A stretch of 64,000 nt of DNA from Legionella nautarum (GCF_001467895.1 NZ_LNYO01000013.1:713124-777123), one strand, 5' to 3'. Shown: positions 18,931 through 28,296, numbered from the stretch's first letter. Notes: generated from the letters alone by a model not told the origin. A program made the numbers and translations.

Positions 18931-19509
18931 ATGCCTGCTTCTTTCTCTTCATTCTCAATAAACAAAAAAGAAGCATTTACTACGCAAAAGGAAATCTTGG
19001 AAAAATATGGTGTAGCTATTAATGATCAAGGTGAGCTTGTAGGAATGTGTCGACCCATGACCAATGCTTACCTCAACCTTATTTTAAAGGGAGAAAAACC
19101 TAAAAAATACCTAGCTGATGCTAGAAGATTTTTAGCAGACTCAATCGAAAGAGAAAATCGAGACTTGGAGGCATCGAAATTAGGTGAGACTGATATTGAG
19201 CATGCTGCTTTTAAAGAAAATAATATTCCACACACCGACCTTACAATCCCTAAAGTCCATTTAACCGAAGCAACTGTCACTGGTTTACTAGAAAAAAACA
19301 AACATCTTTTAATTACCTATCCACAGGAAAAAGCTGCTCACGAGATTTATTTAGGCAGAGTTAGAGACAGCCGTTGCCGTTTTTTTGATGCCAATATCAG
19401 AGGCGGCGAAAAAAAGGGGCAATGTGCTGAGTTAATTCATCAAGTAGTTGAAGCAATGAAATCTCAGTATGCCAAGGAAGATAAACCTTTCGGTGTTGGT
19501 ATGGGGTGA
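18931..19509 (+). CDS. YopT/C58-like cysteine protease candidate, probable effector
   Basis: 192 residues from the ATG at 18931, chosen because AGGAAAG precedes it; an in-frame upstream start at 18889 has no site. A YopT/AvrPphB-style triad is readable: Cys40 in GMCRPMTNAYL, His137 in AAHEIYLGRV, and Asp153 in CRFFDANIRGGE. His-to-Asp spacing is 16 residues, as I recall for YopT (His258, Asp274). The FFDxN-x-G context of the Asp also matches that family. C58 enzymes cleave host proteins such as prenylated Rho GTPases. No signal peptide and isolated location suggest a secreted effector. The fold match is by eye and the substrate is unknown. Confidence 0.6.
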   Translation: MPASFSSFSINKKEAFTTQKEILEKYGVAINDQGELVGMCRPMTNAYLNLILKGEKPKKYLADARRFLADSIERENRDLEASKLGETDIEHAAFKENNIPHTDLTIPKVHLTEATVTGLLEKNKHLLITYPQEKAAHEIYLGRVRDSRCRFFDANIRGGEKKGQCAELIHQVVEAMKSQYAKEDKPFGVGMG

Positions 19510-19757
19510 TTAGAAACTGAGCAGCCCCTGGTTTTTTAGAGTAAATTTGAGTTAGTTTTTCTAAATTTATCAACCAATTACTCATACAGAGATGAAAACA
19601 GCTTGAATGGATAACAAGAACCGGATTTATATCTGCCCCTACTTAAAGCAATCAATCCTAAAGTTAAATATTTTGCCTTTTTTAGCTAACTTAATACTGC
19701 ATTAATGTTTGTTGGTTATTATTTAAGCATATATAACCAATAACGAGGGTAGATACG

Positions 19758-20312
19758 ATGCCAAATCCAACGGAGAATAAAAAGTCTTCAACTCAGCAAA
19801 AACCTGTCCCAGGGCTTTGGGAAGCAACTTACAATGTCATAGTAGCGGCATTTAAATCAGAAGTAACTCATAATTATGTGTACCAATTCCCACAACGAAA
19901 AACTTTGCATGAAAAATCACCACCCCATGTTCAAGCAGTTAATCAACATCTCGATAGAGAAGGAATTGATTTGGAGCAAGAACATATTGAACATTTTGAA
20001 CGAGGTTCAAAGATTGATGAGCATGAAGTCAGCGGCCACTTACAGAAATTAAGGAAATGGGGAAAAACAATAAAAAACGAAAGAAAAATTGCCGATTCCT
20101 TTGCCAAAGAAGCTAAAGAAGAAGCCAAGAAAGGCTATGAAGCTGATCAAACAAAAATTACCTACGCAAAAGCAGGATGGATAGCCCATACTTTATTTGG
20201 CGCAGTAAAAGCGGCTACAAATCCCTATGTAGCACATGAGGATGTATTAGACGCCGGAAGTACAATTGATTATCATTTGGGCTACACCCAAGATAAAAAG
20301 TCTCAGATGTAG
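19758..20312 (+). CDS. Unknown soluble helical protein
   Basis: 184 residues, no family recognised. Highly charged and probably mostly helical, with a His/Glu-rich middle (LEQEHIEHFERGSK) and a Lys/Ala/Glu-rich helix at about 105-135. A short hydrophobic patch, GWIAHTLFGAVKAA, lies near 145. A GAGGGT site precedes the ATG and a hairpin follows the stop, so it is a self-contained single-gene unit. Its setting beside the C58-like gene suits an accessory or secreted protein, but nothing in the sequence shows that. Confidence 0.5.
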   Translation: MPNPTENKKSSTQQKPVPGLWEATYNVIVAAFKSEVTHNYVYQFPQRKTLHEKSPPHVQAVNQHLDREGIDLEQEHIEHFERGSKIDEHEVSGHLQKLRKWGKTIKNERKIADSFAKEAKEEAKKGYEADQTKITYAKAGWIAHTLFGAVKAATNPYVAHEDVLDAGSTIDYHLGYTQDKKSQM

Positions 20313-20319
20313 AATTCTT

Positions 20320-20346
20320 AATCCTCACAAAATAATTGTGAGGATT
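20320..20346 (+). terminator. Hairpin after the 184-residue gene
   Basis: AATCCTCACAA (20320-20330) pairs exactly with 20336-20346 around a 5-base loop, starting 8 bases after the stop codon. There is no T-run after it, so it is either an imperfect terminator or an mRNA-stabilising hairpin. Confidence 0.5.
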
Positions 20347-20418
20347 CCCTTGACTACTCCAGCAATAAAAAGCTAAGCAACTAGCTCGGAAAAGCTCACA
20401 ATTAAGTGAAAATTAAGA

Positions 20419-20778
20419 TCAAGGCAACAGCTTATTGGTAATTGTTTGTGACATTGCCATAATGGTTTCAACATTCATCCCTATTTTTTTAGAGTTATGT
20501 AGACCCTGTATTTCTTGCCATACTATATCAGACCGAATGGACTCTAAAAAATCATGACCCTGCCAAGTAAGACGAATTAAATGAAACCCATGAGGAGAAC
20601 CACCGGGCGTTTTATGTATTTTTCCCTGGAGCAATCTGGCCTCCTCTAATATTTCTAAGTGATAAGAGACTTCATTATGTTGATCGACAGGAAAATTGTC
20701 TAAGGTAAGAAGAGCATTTGGTTCCAATTTTTCGACTTGCAAAAGAATCGTTCTAATTAGATCCCAGTTTCGTTTCAT
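20419..20778 (-). CDS. DUF2513 protein
   Basis: 119 residues starting MKRNWDLIRTILLQVEKLEP, the usual opening of DUF2513 proteins, followed by YHLEILEEARLLQG and LTWQGHDFLESIR. The pattern of helix, helix and beta hairpin looks like a winged-helix DNA-binding fold. DUF2513 members are often found on phages and mobile islands, where a regulatory role is suspected. No phage genes surround this copy, so it may be a relic of an integrated element. Confidence 0.8.
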   Translation of the reverse strand: MKRNWDLIRTILLQVEKLEPNALLTLDNFPVDQHNEVSYHLEILEEARLLQGKIHKTPGGSPHGFHLIRLTWQGHDFLESIRSDIVWQEIQGLHNSKKIGMNVETIMAMSQTITNKLLP

Positions 20779-20854
20779 AAGATCTTAATTAACAAGCAAC
20801 ATATCTTTATTATAAATCAAAAAAATATAAAAAGTTTATTGAATTTATAATTAA

Positions 20855-20891
20855 CTAGCCCTTAATTTCTGAACAGAAATGGGGGGGCTAG
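20855..20891. repeat. Imperfect hairpin with GC-rich base
   Basis: CTAGCCC (20855-20861) pairs with GGGCTAG (20885-20891), and inside it ATTTCT pairs with AGAAAT across a short loop. It lies in the 256-base gap between the MFS gene and the DUF2513 gene, both on the minus strand. It could slow read-through from the MFS gene, or be a small palindromic element. Confidence 0.4.
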
Positions 20892-20999
20892 TAGCAATTT
20901 ACTTAGGATGAGATCCTATCAATACGAGTGATTTAAGGCAGAGTTGATTATAAAAAACCATGAGGGAATATTCTAAATTTTCTACTATTTTCGGGTTTC

Positions 21000-21027
21000 A
21001 TAACCTGATTGCAGGCAACCAGGTTAT
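21000..21027 (-). terminator. Hairpin after the MFS gene
   Basis: A 13-base arm (21000-21012) pairs with 21015-21027 with one mismatch and a 2-base loop, 8 bases past the stop of the minus-strand MFS gene. No clear T-run follows on the minus strand, so termination strength is uncertain. Confidence 0.45.
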
Positions 21028-21034
21028 AATCTGA

Positions 21035-22420
21035 CTAAACAAGACTACTATTAAAATCCATGCGGTGACATTTTTTCTGTAAAATTTTAGTATTACCTGG
21101 ATGTGACTCTCTAAGTACAAAGATAGCTACAAGCAAACTTACAAAATAACAGGCTGGTAAAATGAATAATGCATAATTGTAACTTTGTACAGGATAGACC
21201 GGTACATCGTTAACAATAGTCCATCCGCTGCTATGATGAAGAAAAACCCCTACTAGCGGCTGAAAAATGGCACCACCCAACAATACGGCGAGATTATTGA
21301 ATCCTGAAGCAGTACCAACTAATTCAGGTGGGTTGTTATCTTTTACTACTGCAAAACTTACTGTTTGACCACCAGCACCAAAACCAAACATAAATAATAC
21401 GAGATACATCCAATTAATCGGAACATTCGGTAAATACAGAAGAATAAGTGTTGAAACCAATCCAAAAATTGAACTAATACTTAAAGCTAAACGCCGGCTG
21501 TAAAAACGGTCGCTGACCCAACCCAACAAAGGACTGCCTACGCCAATACCTAACCAAATCATTGAGCAAAGCCCAGAAGCAACAAGAACAGATATTTGAT
21601 ATTTTTGCTGTAAATAGGGAACACCCCATAGCGCTGCAAAAACGGCGATTGGTGTCCAAATGGTAAATGCATAAGCACCTATTATCCAGGTGTAAGAACG
21701 GTGACAAACACTTAACAACCGATGCCACTCTTCTTTAAACTGGCGCTGTGGACGTTCTTGAGTGGGCTGATGAGGATAATCTCTTATCACAAACCAAATG
21801 AGCGCGGCTAAAGCTAAGCCAATAAAGGCCAAAATAAAACTTGCATAACGCCATCCGACCACATCGATTAACTTCGCAAGCGGCATTTCACCAAACATTG
21901 CACCGACTGAACTCATTAGCTGAGCAATACCTGCAAGAAAAGCAAACTGTTGTGGCGGAAACCAGCGTGATACCAATACCAATACACCAATAAAAGAGAA
22001 AGCTGAAGCCATACCAATCAGAAAACGGCCTAGAGCAGCAGTAAATAAACTATTTGTCGAGGCAAAAAAGAATGAGCCTACTGCACAGGTGATTAAGGCA
22101 AAAGTCATTAATTTTCGGGGACCATAGCGATCAAAAAGAAGACCGGCTGGCAGTTGCATGGGAGCATAGGCATAAAAATAAAAGGCCGATACAATACCAA
22201 AGCCTGCTGCACTGACCTGAAAGCTTTTCATCATTGAGTCAGCCATGACACTAGGCGCCACTTGCAATACGAACTCGTACAGATAAAAAGTAGCGGACAA
22301 TAAGAAAACAACATAAGCACTGAGTTTGCTAGGTTGTTGATTATTTAATGTTTGTGTATTCAAGGAAGTTCTTAATTTGTGAAAAACAACATTACACCCT
22401 AAGCGAATTTGATTTGTCAA
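21035..22420 (-). CDS. Major facilitator superfamily transporter
   Basis: About 461 residues with twelve membrane segments. The MFS signature loop between segments 2 and 3 is GLLFDRYGPRKLM, and the mirrored loop in the second half is GWVSDRFYSRRLALS. This is the organic-anion/nitrate-like branch in general look; the substrate is unknown. Translation seems to start at a TTG (22420) after a G-rich stretch, giving an unusually long hydrophilic leader and a 29-base overlap with anmK. A later start is possible but no good alternative was found before the first segment. It is probably co-transcribed with anmK. Confidence 0.85.
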   Translation of the reverse strand: MTNQIRLGCNVVFHKLRTSLNTQTLNNQQPSKLSAYVVFLLSATFYLYEFVLQVAPSVMADSMMKSFQVSAAGFGIVSAFYFYAYAPMQLPAGLLFDRYGPRKLMTFALITCAVGSFFFASTNSLFTAALGRFLIGMASAFSFIGVLVLVSRWFPPQQFAFLAGIAQLMSSVGAMFGEMPLAKLIDVVGWRYASFILAFIGLALAALIWFVIRDYPHQPTQERPQRQFKEEWHRLLSVCHRSYTWIIGAYAFTIWTPIAVFAALWGVPYLQQKYQISVLVASGLCSMIWLGIGVGSPLLGWVSDRFYSRRLALSISSIFGLVSTLILLYLPNVPINWMYLVLFMFGFGAGGQTVSFAVVKDNNPPELVGTASGFNNLAVLLGGAIFQPLVGVFLHHSSGWTIVNDVPVYPVQSYNYALFILPACYFVSLLVAIFVLRESHPGNTKILQKKCHRMDFNSSLV

Positions 22421-23531
22421 TGCCCCCCGGATAGATTGCCCCTAATATTGCAATTTGCTTCGCTCCAGTAATTTGCCCCATATCAAGCGGAATCTTATTT
22501 AAAGTTTTTTCAGCCAGCCAAGCAAACATTAGCGCTTCAATCAAATCCGGATTGATATTAATTGCATCTGTACTTTTTACATGAATTTCTGGAAGCAACT
22601 TCGCCAAGGAATTTAGCAAAGCTACATTATGAGCGCCGCCACCACAAATAAAAATTTGCTTAGGCGCTAGAGATTCTTTTTTTATTCCCTGCGCAATGGT
22701 AGTTGCCGTTAATTCCAGCAAGGTTGCCTGTATATCTATTGCAGCATATTCAGCATCTAAATAAGTCTCCAGCCAGGCAAGAGAAAAATATTCCTTCCCA
22801 ATGCTCTTGGGTGGTTCTCGCTTAAAATAAGGATCAGCAAGCATTTTATTTAATAGGGGCTCGATAACTTTTCCTTTTGATGCCCAAGCCCCCGCTTCGT
22901 CATAATCAGGGCCAAGGTTTTTTTGGATCCATGCATCCATTAAACAGTTGCCCGGACCTAAATCATAACCACTGACCTTTACCTCATCAGGCATATAAGT
23001 CACATTGGCAATACCGCCGATATTGACAATTGCGAGTGGAAAGTTTTGTCCTTTAAAAAGCGCTTGATGATAGATTGGGGCAAAAGGAGCCCCCTGCCCG
23101 CCAACAACTAAGTCACGAGTTCTAAAATCCGCAACAACCGTTATTCCCGTTAGTTCAGCAATAGTATGAGCACAACCTAGTTGGATTGTGTAGGGAATAT
23201 CTGCATTTGCATCGTGACAGAGAGTCTGACCATGGCTACCAATGGCTTGGATCGTCTCTCGTGAAATCTGAACTTTGTCCATAAGTTCAATTGCTGCGCT
23301 AGCAAACTCTCTTCCCAAAAGGGTATTTAATTGGCTATAGGCCCTTAAACTAGTTAATTCTCCGTTTAATACCGCGTTAAGATAAGATTTTGCTTCTGCG
23401 CTGTAAGGGCGGGTAAGGCCAGTGATGAACTGATTAGCCGACAAATCTACCAGCGCAGCGTCGATTCCATCCATACTTGTTCCTGACATTAATCCTATAA
23501 ATAATTTTTTATTATTTGCGGTGCTCATCAA
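22392..23531 (-). CDS. anmK: Anhydro-N-acetylmuramic acid kinase
   Basis: Phosphorylates 1,6-anhydro-MurNAc from peptidoglycan turnover to MurNAc-6-phosphate for recycling, in the cytoplasm. 379 residues, near the 369 of E. coli AnmK. The nucleotide-binding LMSGTSMDGIDA at 14-25, the GSHGQT motif, VVADFRTRDLV, and FICGGGAHN near the C-terminus are all present. It lies between a TatD-type nuclease gene (33-base gap) and an MFS transporter gene that overlaps its end. Confidence 0.95.
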   Translation of the reverse strand: MMSTANNKKLFIGLMSGTSMDGIDAALVDLSANQFITGLTRPYSAEAKSYLNAVLNGELTSLRAYSQLNTLLGREFASAAIELMDKVQISRETIQAIGSHGQTLCHDANADIPYTIQLGCAHTIAELTGITVVADFRTRDLVVGGQGAPFAPIYHQALFKGQNFPLAIVNIGGIANVTYMPDEVKVSGYDLGPGNCLMDAWIQKNLGPDYDEAGAWASKGKVIEPLLNKMLADPYFKREPPKSIGKEYFSLAWLETYLDAEYAAIDIQATLLELTATTIAQGIKKESLAPKQIFICGGGAHNVALLNSLAKLLPEIHVKSTDAININPDLIEALMFAWLAEKTLNKIPLDMGQITGAKQIAILGAIYPGGIDKSNSLRV

Positions 23532-23563
23532 TGATCCTATTCTTTTTATTTTTTTCTCAAAAA

Positions 23564-24346
23564 CTATTTATGCACTTTAAAACAGCGATAGAAATTTTCT
23601 GTCGTTTGTCTCGCAATCTCTTCATAACTAGTCTGACGTAATTGACTCAAAGCAACAGCAACGTATTTAACAAGCGCTGGATGATTTTGTTTTCCTCGAA
23701 AAGGAACTGGCGCTAAATAAGGAGAATCGGTTTCAATTAACAGCCGATCTTTGGGAATTTTCTTAGCCACTTCATGTAAAGCAGTAGCATTTTTAAATGA
23801 CACAATTCCTGATAAGGAAATATAGAAATTCAAATCCAATGCACGTTTTGCAATAGCCCAATCCTCAGCAAAACAGTGCATGACACCTCCAACCTCTTTA
23901 GCGTTTTCTTCTTCCATAAGACGCAGAGTATCTTCAGCAGCTTGACGTGTATGTATAATAAGGGGCTTTGACGTTGCCAGCGATGCTTGAATATGGGCAC
24001 GAAAACGCTGTCTTTGATGCTCTTGAGCTGCTTCTGTTTCTGTACGATAGTAATCAAGCCCCGTCTCACCAATAGCAATACAGTCAGGATGCTTAGCTAA
24101 ATCCACTAGTGTTGATGCCGATGGTTCCTTATCAATGTCGCTGTTTGGATGTAAACCCACCGAAATGCTGATCTCAGGATGACTGTCAGCAAGTTGGCAA
24201 AGCACTGGATAGTCGCCAAGTTCTACACAGACAGAAAGAAAATGTTCAACGCCATTCTCTTTAGCCTTAAGCAATACCTTTTCTAGGTCATTATCAAACT
24301 CAGCTAAATCAATAAAATTCAGATGGCAATGCGAATCTACTAGCAT
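23564..24346 (-). CDS. TatD-family metal-dependent deoxyribonuclease
   Basis: 260 residues with the TatD/YcfH motifs in order: metal ligands in DSHCHLN (4-10), GETGLDYYR, IIHTRQA, VMHCFAED, and ETDSPYLAPVPFRGKQN. Family members are 3'-5' DNA exonucleases; YcfH is the closest in size and start. In E. coli ycfH follows holB, but here it neighbours anmK, so it is an unlinked copy or lineage-specific arrangement. Likely cytoplasmic, in DNA repair or turnover. Confidence 0.93.
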   Translation of the reverse strand: MLVDSHCHLNFIDLAEFDNDLEKVLLKAKENGVEHFLSVCVELGDYPVLCQLADSHPEISISVGLHPNSDIDKEPSASTLVDLAKHPDCIAIGETGLDYYRTETEAAQEHQRQRFRAHIQASLATSKPLIIHTRQAAEDTLRLMEEENAKEVGGVMHCFAEDWAIAKRALDLNFYISLSGIVSFKNATALHEVAKKIPKDRLLIETDSPYLAPVPFRGKQNHPALVKYVAVALSQLRQTSYEEIARQTTENFYRCFKVHK

Positions 24347-24547
24347 AACATTACATTCAATTGATAGGATTAAGAAGATTTTAGCATGTAGCCTAGAGTT
24401 GGCAAAATTAAGCCTTGAGCAAATCTTAATTTTATAAGCTAAAGTTAATTAATAACGTCATCCTAATGATAATATATCTCATCCCAAGCAGAAGGGATGG
24501 GTATAAAATTGAACAACAATAAACTAATTTTCAAGGAAGGAGATATC

Positions 24548-25936
24548 ATGACTGCGCAACGTTTTGATGCGATTGTTATAGGCACTGGCCAGTCTGGCCC
24601 TTCTCTTGCCGTACAACTTGCGGGTACTGGATTAAAAGTTGCCATCATAGAACGAAACAAATTTGGTGGCACTTGCGTCAATACTGGCTGTATTCCTACT
24701 AAAGTTTTAGTCGCTAGCGCGGAAGTTGCTCATCTTGCTCACAAAGCTGCAGAGTTCGGTATTGAAATCGATGGACCTATCAAAACAAATTGGAAAAACG
24801 TTAAAGCACGTAAAGATGCCATTGTTCATAAGGCCTCTCAAGGTGTTGAGCAATGGTTGCGAAATACACCCAATATTACTGTGTTTAACGGTCAAGCAAA
24901 ATTTGTCAATAATTACACCGTTGCTGTGAATAATCAGCATTTGACGGCTGATAAAATTTTTATCAACGTTGGGGCCCGTGCTTTTGTGCCGCCTATCAAG
25001 GGTATTGATAAAATTGATTACCTCACAAACTCTTCTATCTTAGATTTGGAAACAGTCCCCGAACATTTAATTGTTCTCGGTGGAAGCTATATTGGCCTCG
25101 AGTTCGCCCAAGCATTTCGCTTTTTTGGTTCCAAAGTAACTGTTATCGAAAAAATGCCTCGACTTATTCCTCGCGAGGATGAAGACGTTTCTGATACCGT
25201 CTTAAAAATTATGAAAGATGCCAACATTGATGTTCATTTAAACACAACTTGCTTTGAATGCAGCCAATCAGGACAAACGCTTCATGTTCATATTGGTGAT
25301 GAAAGCAATAAATCAGTCATCAAAGGAACTCATGTACTAGTCGCTATTGGCCGCATACCCAATACGGATGACTTAGGTTTGGAAAACACAGATATTAAAT
25401 TAAACGAACGTGGGATGGTTGTAGTGGATGATTCTCTTGCAACTTCCGTCGCTAATATCTGGGCAATCGGTGAATGCAATGGAAAGGGTGCATTCACTCA
25501 TACTTCTTATAATGATTATCAAATTGTTGCGGATAATCTGTTAAATCATACTCAACGTAAAGTGACCGATAGAATTACAGCTTATGCGCTCTATATCGAT
25601 CCACCTTTAGGTCGCTGTGGTATGACAGAAGCTGAAATTCGTAAGGCCGGTTATAAGGCCCTCGTTGCGAAAAGACCCATGACACAAGTCAAACGAGCCG
25701 TTTTTAAAGGTGAGACAACTGGTTTTATCAAAATATTAGTCGACGCTGATAGTAAAAAAATCTTAGGTGCGGCAATTTTAGGGGTCGGTGGCGATGAAAT
25801 TATCCACTCTATTTTGGATGTGATGTATGCGGATAAACCTTATACCTTGATTAGGGACGCTGTCCATATACACCCTACTGTTTCAGAGCTAATTCCTACG
25901 ACTTTAGAGCAATTGTTGCCTTTGGATGAATCTTAA
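24548..25936 (+). CDS. Flavin disulfide oxidoreductase, mercuric reductase-like
   Basis: 462 residues from the ATG at 24548, which has an AAGGAGATATC site; an upstream in-frame start lacks one. Class I pyridine nucleotide-disulfide oxidoreductase: FAD motif IGTGQSG (11-17), redox pair Cys43 and Cys48 in GGTCVNTGCIPTK, NAD(P) motif GGSYIGLEFAQ, second FAD motif NIWAIGECN, and the His442-Pro443 base pair in HIHPTVSEL. It lacks the N-terminal metal-binding domain and the C-terminal Cys pair of true MerA, and no lipoyl complex genes are nearby. The substrate is unknown. A MerA or Lpd paralog with a protective role is likely. Confidence 0.85.
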   Translation: MTAQRFDAIVIGTGQSGPSLAVQLAGTGLKVAIIERNKFGGTCVNTGCIPTKVLVASAEVAHLAHKAAEFGIEIDGPIKTNWKNVKARKDAIVHKASQGVEQWLRNTPNITVFNGQAKFVNNYTVAVNNQHLTADKIFINVGARAFVPPIKGIDKIDYLTNSSILDLETVPEHLIVLGGSYIGLEFAQAFRFFGSKVTVIEKMPRLIPREDEDVSDTVLKIMKDANIDVHLNTTCFECSQSGQTLHVHIGDESNKSVIKGTHVLVAIGRIPNTDDLGLENTDIKLNERGMVVVDDSLATSVANIWAIGECNGKGAFTHTSYNDYQIVADNLLNHTQRKVTDRITAYALYIDPPLGRCGMTEAEIRKAGYKALVAKRPMTQVKRAVFKGETTGFIKILVDADSKKILGAAILGVGGDEIIHSILDVMYADKPYTLIRDAVHIHPTVSELIPTTLEQLLPLDES

Positions 25937-25975
25937 ATCCTTCAGGTTATTAATTTTTAGCTCTCCTGTCTACTA

Positions 25976-26050
25976 ACCGTGGCTTATCTGCGGTATCCAG
26001 GTGATCTTTTTTATACTAAGATCTCCGGATCCCCCGAACAAGTCGCGGGA
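25976..26050. repeat. Inverted pair of a dispersed palindromic element
   Basis: ACCGTGGCTTATCTGCGGT (25976-25994, followed by ATCCAG) and, 33 bases on in the opposite orientation, CCCCCGAACAAGTCGCGGGA (26031-26050, preceded by GGAT). Both match the copy at 46252-46280 (15 of 19 and about 20 of 24 bases). A head-to-head pair of small palindromes is the layout of bacterial REP-type elements. It fills most of the 146-base convergent gap. Confidence 0.6.
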
Positions 26051-26082
26051 CGCGTCGACAAAGCTGTTAAAGGGGGTAAATA

Positions 26083-28236
26083 CTAATTCCCCAAATCACA
26101 AGCCCCCAACCCGTTTGAACTCCAATGAGCATTAATCGAACGGACATTCATACAATCTTGATCAACACATAAGTTAGTTGCAGGATTAATCTGGCAAACA
26201 TTCGCAAAATCACCATCGCTAATAGAAATTGCAATAGCCTTGGTTCCCCGAGGCAAGGTAGTAAACCCCTCTCGTTGATCAATGATCGAAGCAACAATCC
26301 AATTGGTCTGTGAGCCATCTAAATTGTAACGCAAAATTAATCGTCTAATTGGGCCTAATTCCCCTGCTGAAAAATTGACGGTTACTTGCATGGGCAATGC
26401 GTCATTAATCGTCTGAACCGTTCTATCTAAAATATCTACTTTTTGCGGTATCGGATAGTTTTCGCCCGCTAACTTTCCCCTGTATTGAAAAGGATTAAAA
26501 TTAAAATTATTCATGATGACCCAGGCATTAGCATTAATACTGGCAATTGTGTTGGCATTCCAATCAAAAGGAATGGGAAAACGCTTACTTGCGTAGAGAT
26601 AGGCTTGTCCAATAGCAGGGGGAACGGTAATAAAAAATTCGCTTGGTGTGGCATCAACAAAATTAGAATCAAGATAACGATCATTACGCAAATGAGAAAA
26701 ATTAAGTTCTAAACTAGCGAGATCATCCTCTAAATCCCTGACATTAATATCCGAATTTCTATAAAAATCGATTAAAGAACGCAAGGCATTAATCGCTGCA
26801 GCGGTTTGTGCTGCCGCCATCACACTTTCAGGTTGGGCACCCACATTATTGTTTAAACTAAAGCCTAACCCCCATAATTCAGCATTATTAAAAAAACCAC
26901 CATTATTGCGGACAGTTTGCCATATTTTTAGGGCTGTTCCTGTGCCAAACCAATTGTCGATTGTTTCAGGGCCTAAAGCCGAAATAGCCCATAGATTAGT
27001 ACTGACAGCTGCAAAACTAGCACGGAATGAGGTGGTATTAGGTTGCCAATCATTGACTGCCGAGGGAGTCAAGGCAATGCCACGGGTAAGAAAAATACCA
27101 TTTTCCACATCAAAGCTGCCATTAAAAAGAAAACTCAACAAGCCTAGAGTGTGAAAGCCATTAATCGTCCGTCCGCCATATAACATGATATTGATGCTAG
27201 CAATTGCTTGACTTACTTCCACAGTTTGTATTGTTTTTTGCAAAATAGCCTTTAATATTTGCAATCCTGCTAACACTTCAAAATTATCCTCGATTAAAAT
27301 TTCCCCTTGTTGCAGTGGTATTTGGATACCTTCTGTACCCAAGGGCGCGAAATAGAATGCACCAATCCCAGTTTGCATAAATCCAAAAGGAATTAGACTA
27401 TTTATTGCATTTTGGAGAGCTAAGGAAGTAAGCGGAATTCTACCGTTATTAAGTATTAATTCCGCTTGTAATGGGCCGATGAGTTGAGCCCAAGCATTTT
27501 TGCCGGTTAAAGGCCTGAAATCAGACCAAGTGGTAATAAAATTAAAAAAAGCGGGAAAATGATGCGTTGGATCGGCAATAGTCGCATCTAAGAGATTAAA
27601 ATCTCGAGCAATAAAACCTTGGAATCGGCTATTAAAAAAAGGATCTATATTAAAAAAATTGTTTGGTAACCAGCGAAAGCTGAACGCAAAATTGGGATTA
27701 AAAATCGGCGTTTTATTGCCATAAAGAAAGGCAAGCCCTATTGCACGATTAATTGGATTAATAACGTAGAGTAATTCGTTCAAGATTAAAAGCTTGGCTC
27801 TCGCGAGGTCTAAAAAACCATTTTTTGCCGCCAAAGCGAGTGCAATTTGCCAAGTAGCACCATGGTAAATATCAGTAGCATATTTTACGGTTGTCCGTTC
27901 AATTTGTGCCTGAGCTTGTAGCCACTCCAGTTCTGTCCCGTCCATGGGTGCTAAGCCTCGACCTAAAATAGCAAAAGGGTTATAGAGTGTATCAACTACG
28001 GTACAACTGTCATCCGGCGTACAAATAAAATCACCAAAGTAAGCAGCAATCTCTTCTTGAGTACCTATATAAAAACTAAGTGGAATAAGTTGAAGCTCAT
28101 CGGTGGTAATTAATATTTTATTGGAGACAATAAAGTTCACAAGCTGCTTGATGTCATTATTGTTATTGTTTTCTGACAAGCAACAACTGCTAAACAATAA
28201 GCTGCTGGCAGCGCAAAGTATTTTCCATTTCTTCAT
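26083..28236 (-). CDS. Large exported protein, possible lipoprotein, unknown function
   Basis: 717 residues with a clear export signal: MKKWK, hydrophobic ILCAASSLLF, then SSCC at 16-19, which resembles but does not fully match a lipobox (Phe instead of Leu at -3). A Ser/Asn linker (SENNNNND) follows, as in many lipoproteins. The mature part is rich in Asn, Phe and Trp and has regular helix pairs with aromatic loops (ATWQIALALAAKNGFLDLA, WSDFRPLTGKNAWAQLIGP). This brings to mind the alpha/alpha toroid of six-hairpin glycoside hydrolases. That is a weak fold impression. No family was recognised. It may face the periplasm or cell surface. Confidence 0.7.
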   Translation of the reverse strand: MKKWKILCAASSLLFSSCCLSENNNNNDIKQLVNFIVSNKILITTDELQLIPLSFYIGTQEEIAAYFGDFICTPDDSCTVVDTLYNPFAILGRGLAPMDGTELEWLQAQAQIERTTVKYATDIYHGATWQIALALAAKNGFLDLARAKLLILNELLYVINPINRAIGLAFLYGNKTPIFNPNFAFSFRWLPNNFFNIDPFFNSRFQGFIARDFNLLDATIADPTHHFPAFFNFITTWSDFRPLTGKNAWAQLIGPLQAELILNNGRIPLTSLALQNAINSLIPFGFMQTGIGAFYFAPLGTEGIQIPLQQGEILIEDNFEVLAGLQILKAILQKTIQTVEVSQAIASINIMLYGGRTINGFHTLGLLSFLFNGSFDVENGIFLTRGIALTPSAVNDWQPNTTSFRASFAAVSTNLWAISALGPETIDNWFGTGTALKIWQTVRNNGGFFNNAELWGLGFSLNNNVGAQPESVMAAAQTAAAINALRSLIDFYRNSDINVRDLEDDLASLELNFSHLRNDRYLDSNFVDATPSEFFITVPPAIGQAYLYASKRFPIPFDWNANTIASINANAWVIMNNFNFNPFQYRGKLAGENYPIPQKVDILDRTVQTINDALPMQVTVNFSAGELGPIRRLILRYNLDGSQTNWIVASIIDQREGFTTLPRGTKAIAISISDGDFANVCQINPATNLCVDQDCMNVRSINAHWSSNGLGACDLGN

Positions 28237-28296
28237 TTAATAGTCTCACTCGATCCACTTTCATTTGAGCTATTAATTGATATTCAAAAAACAGAC

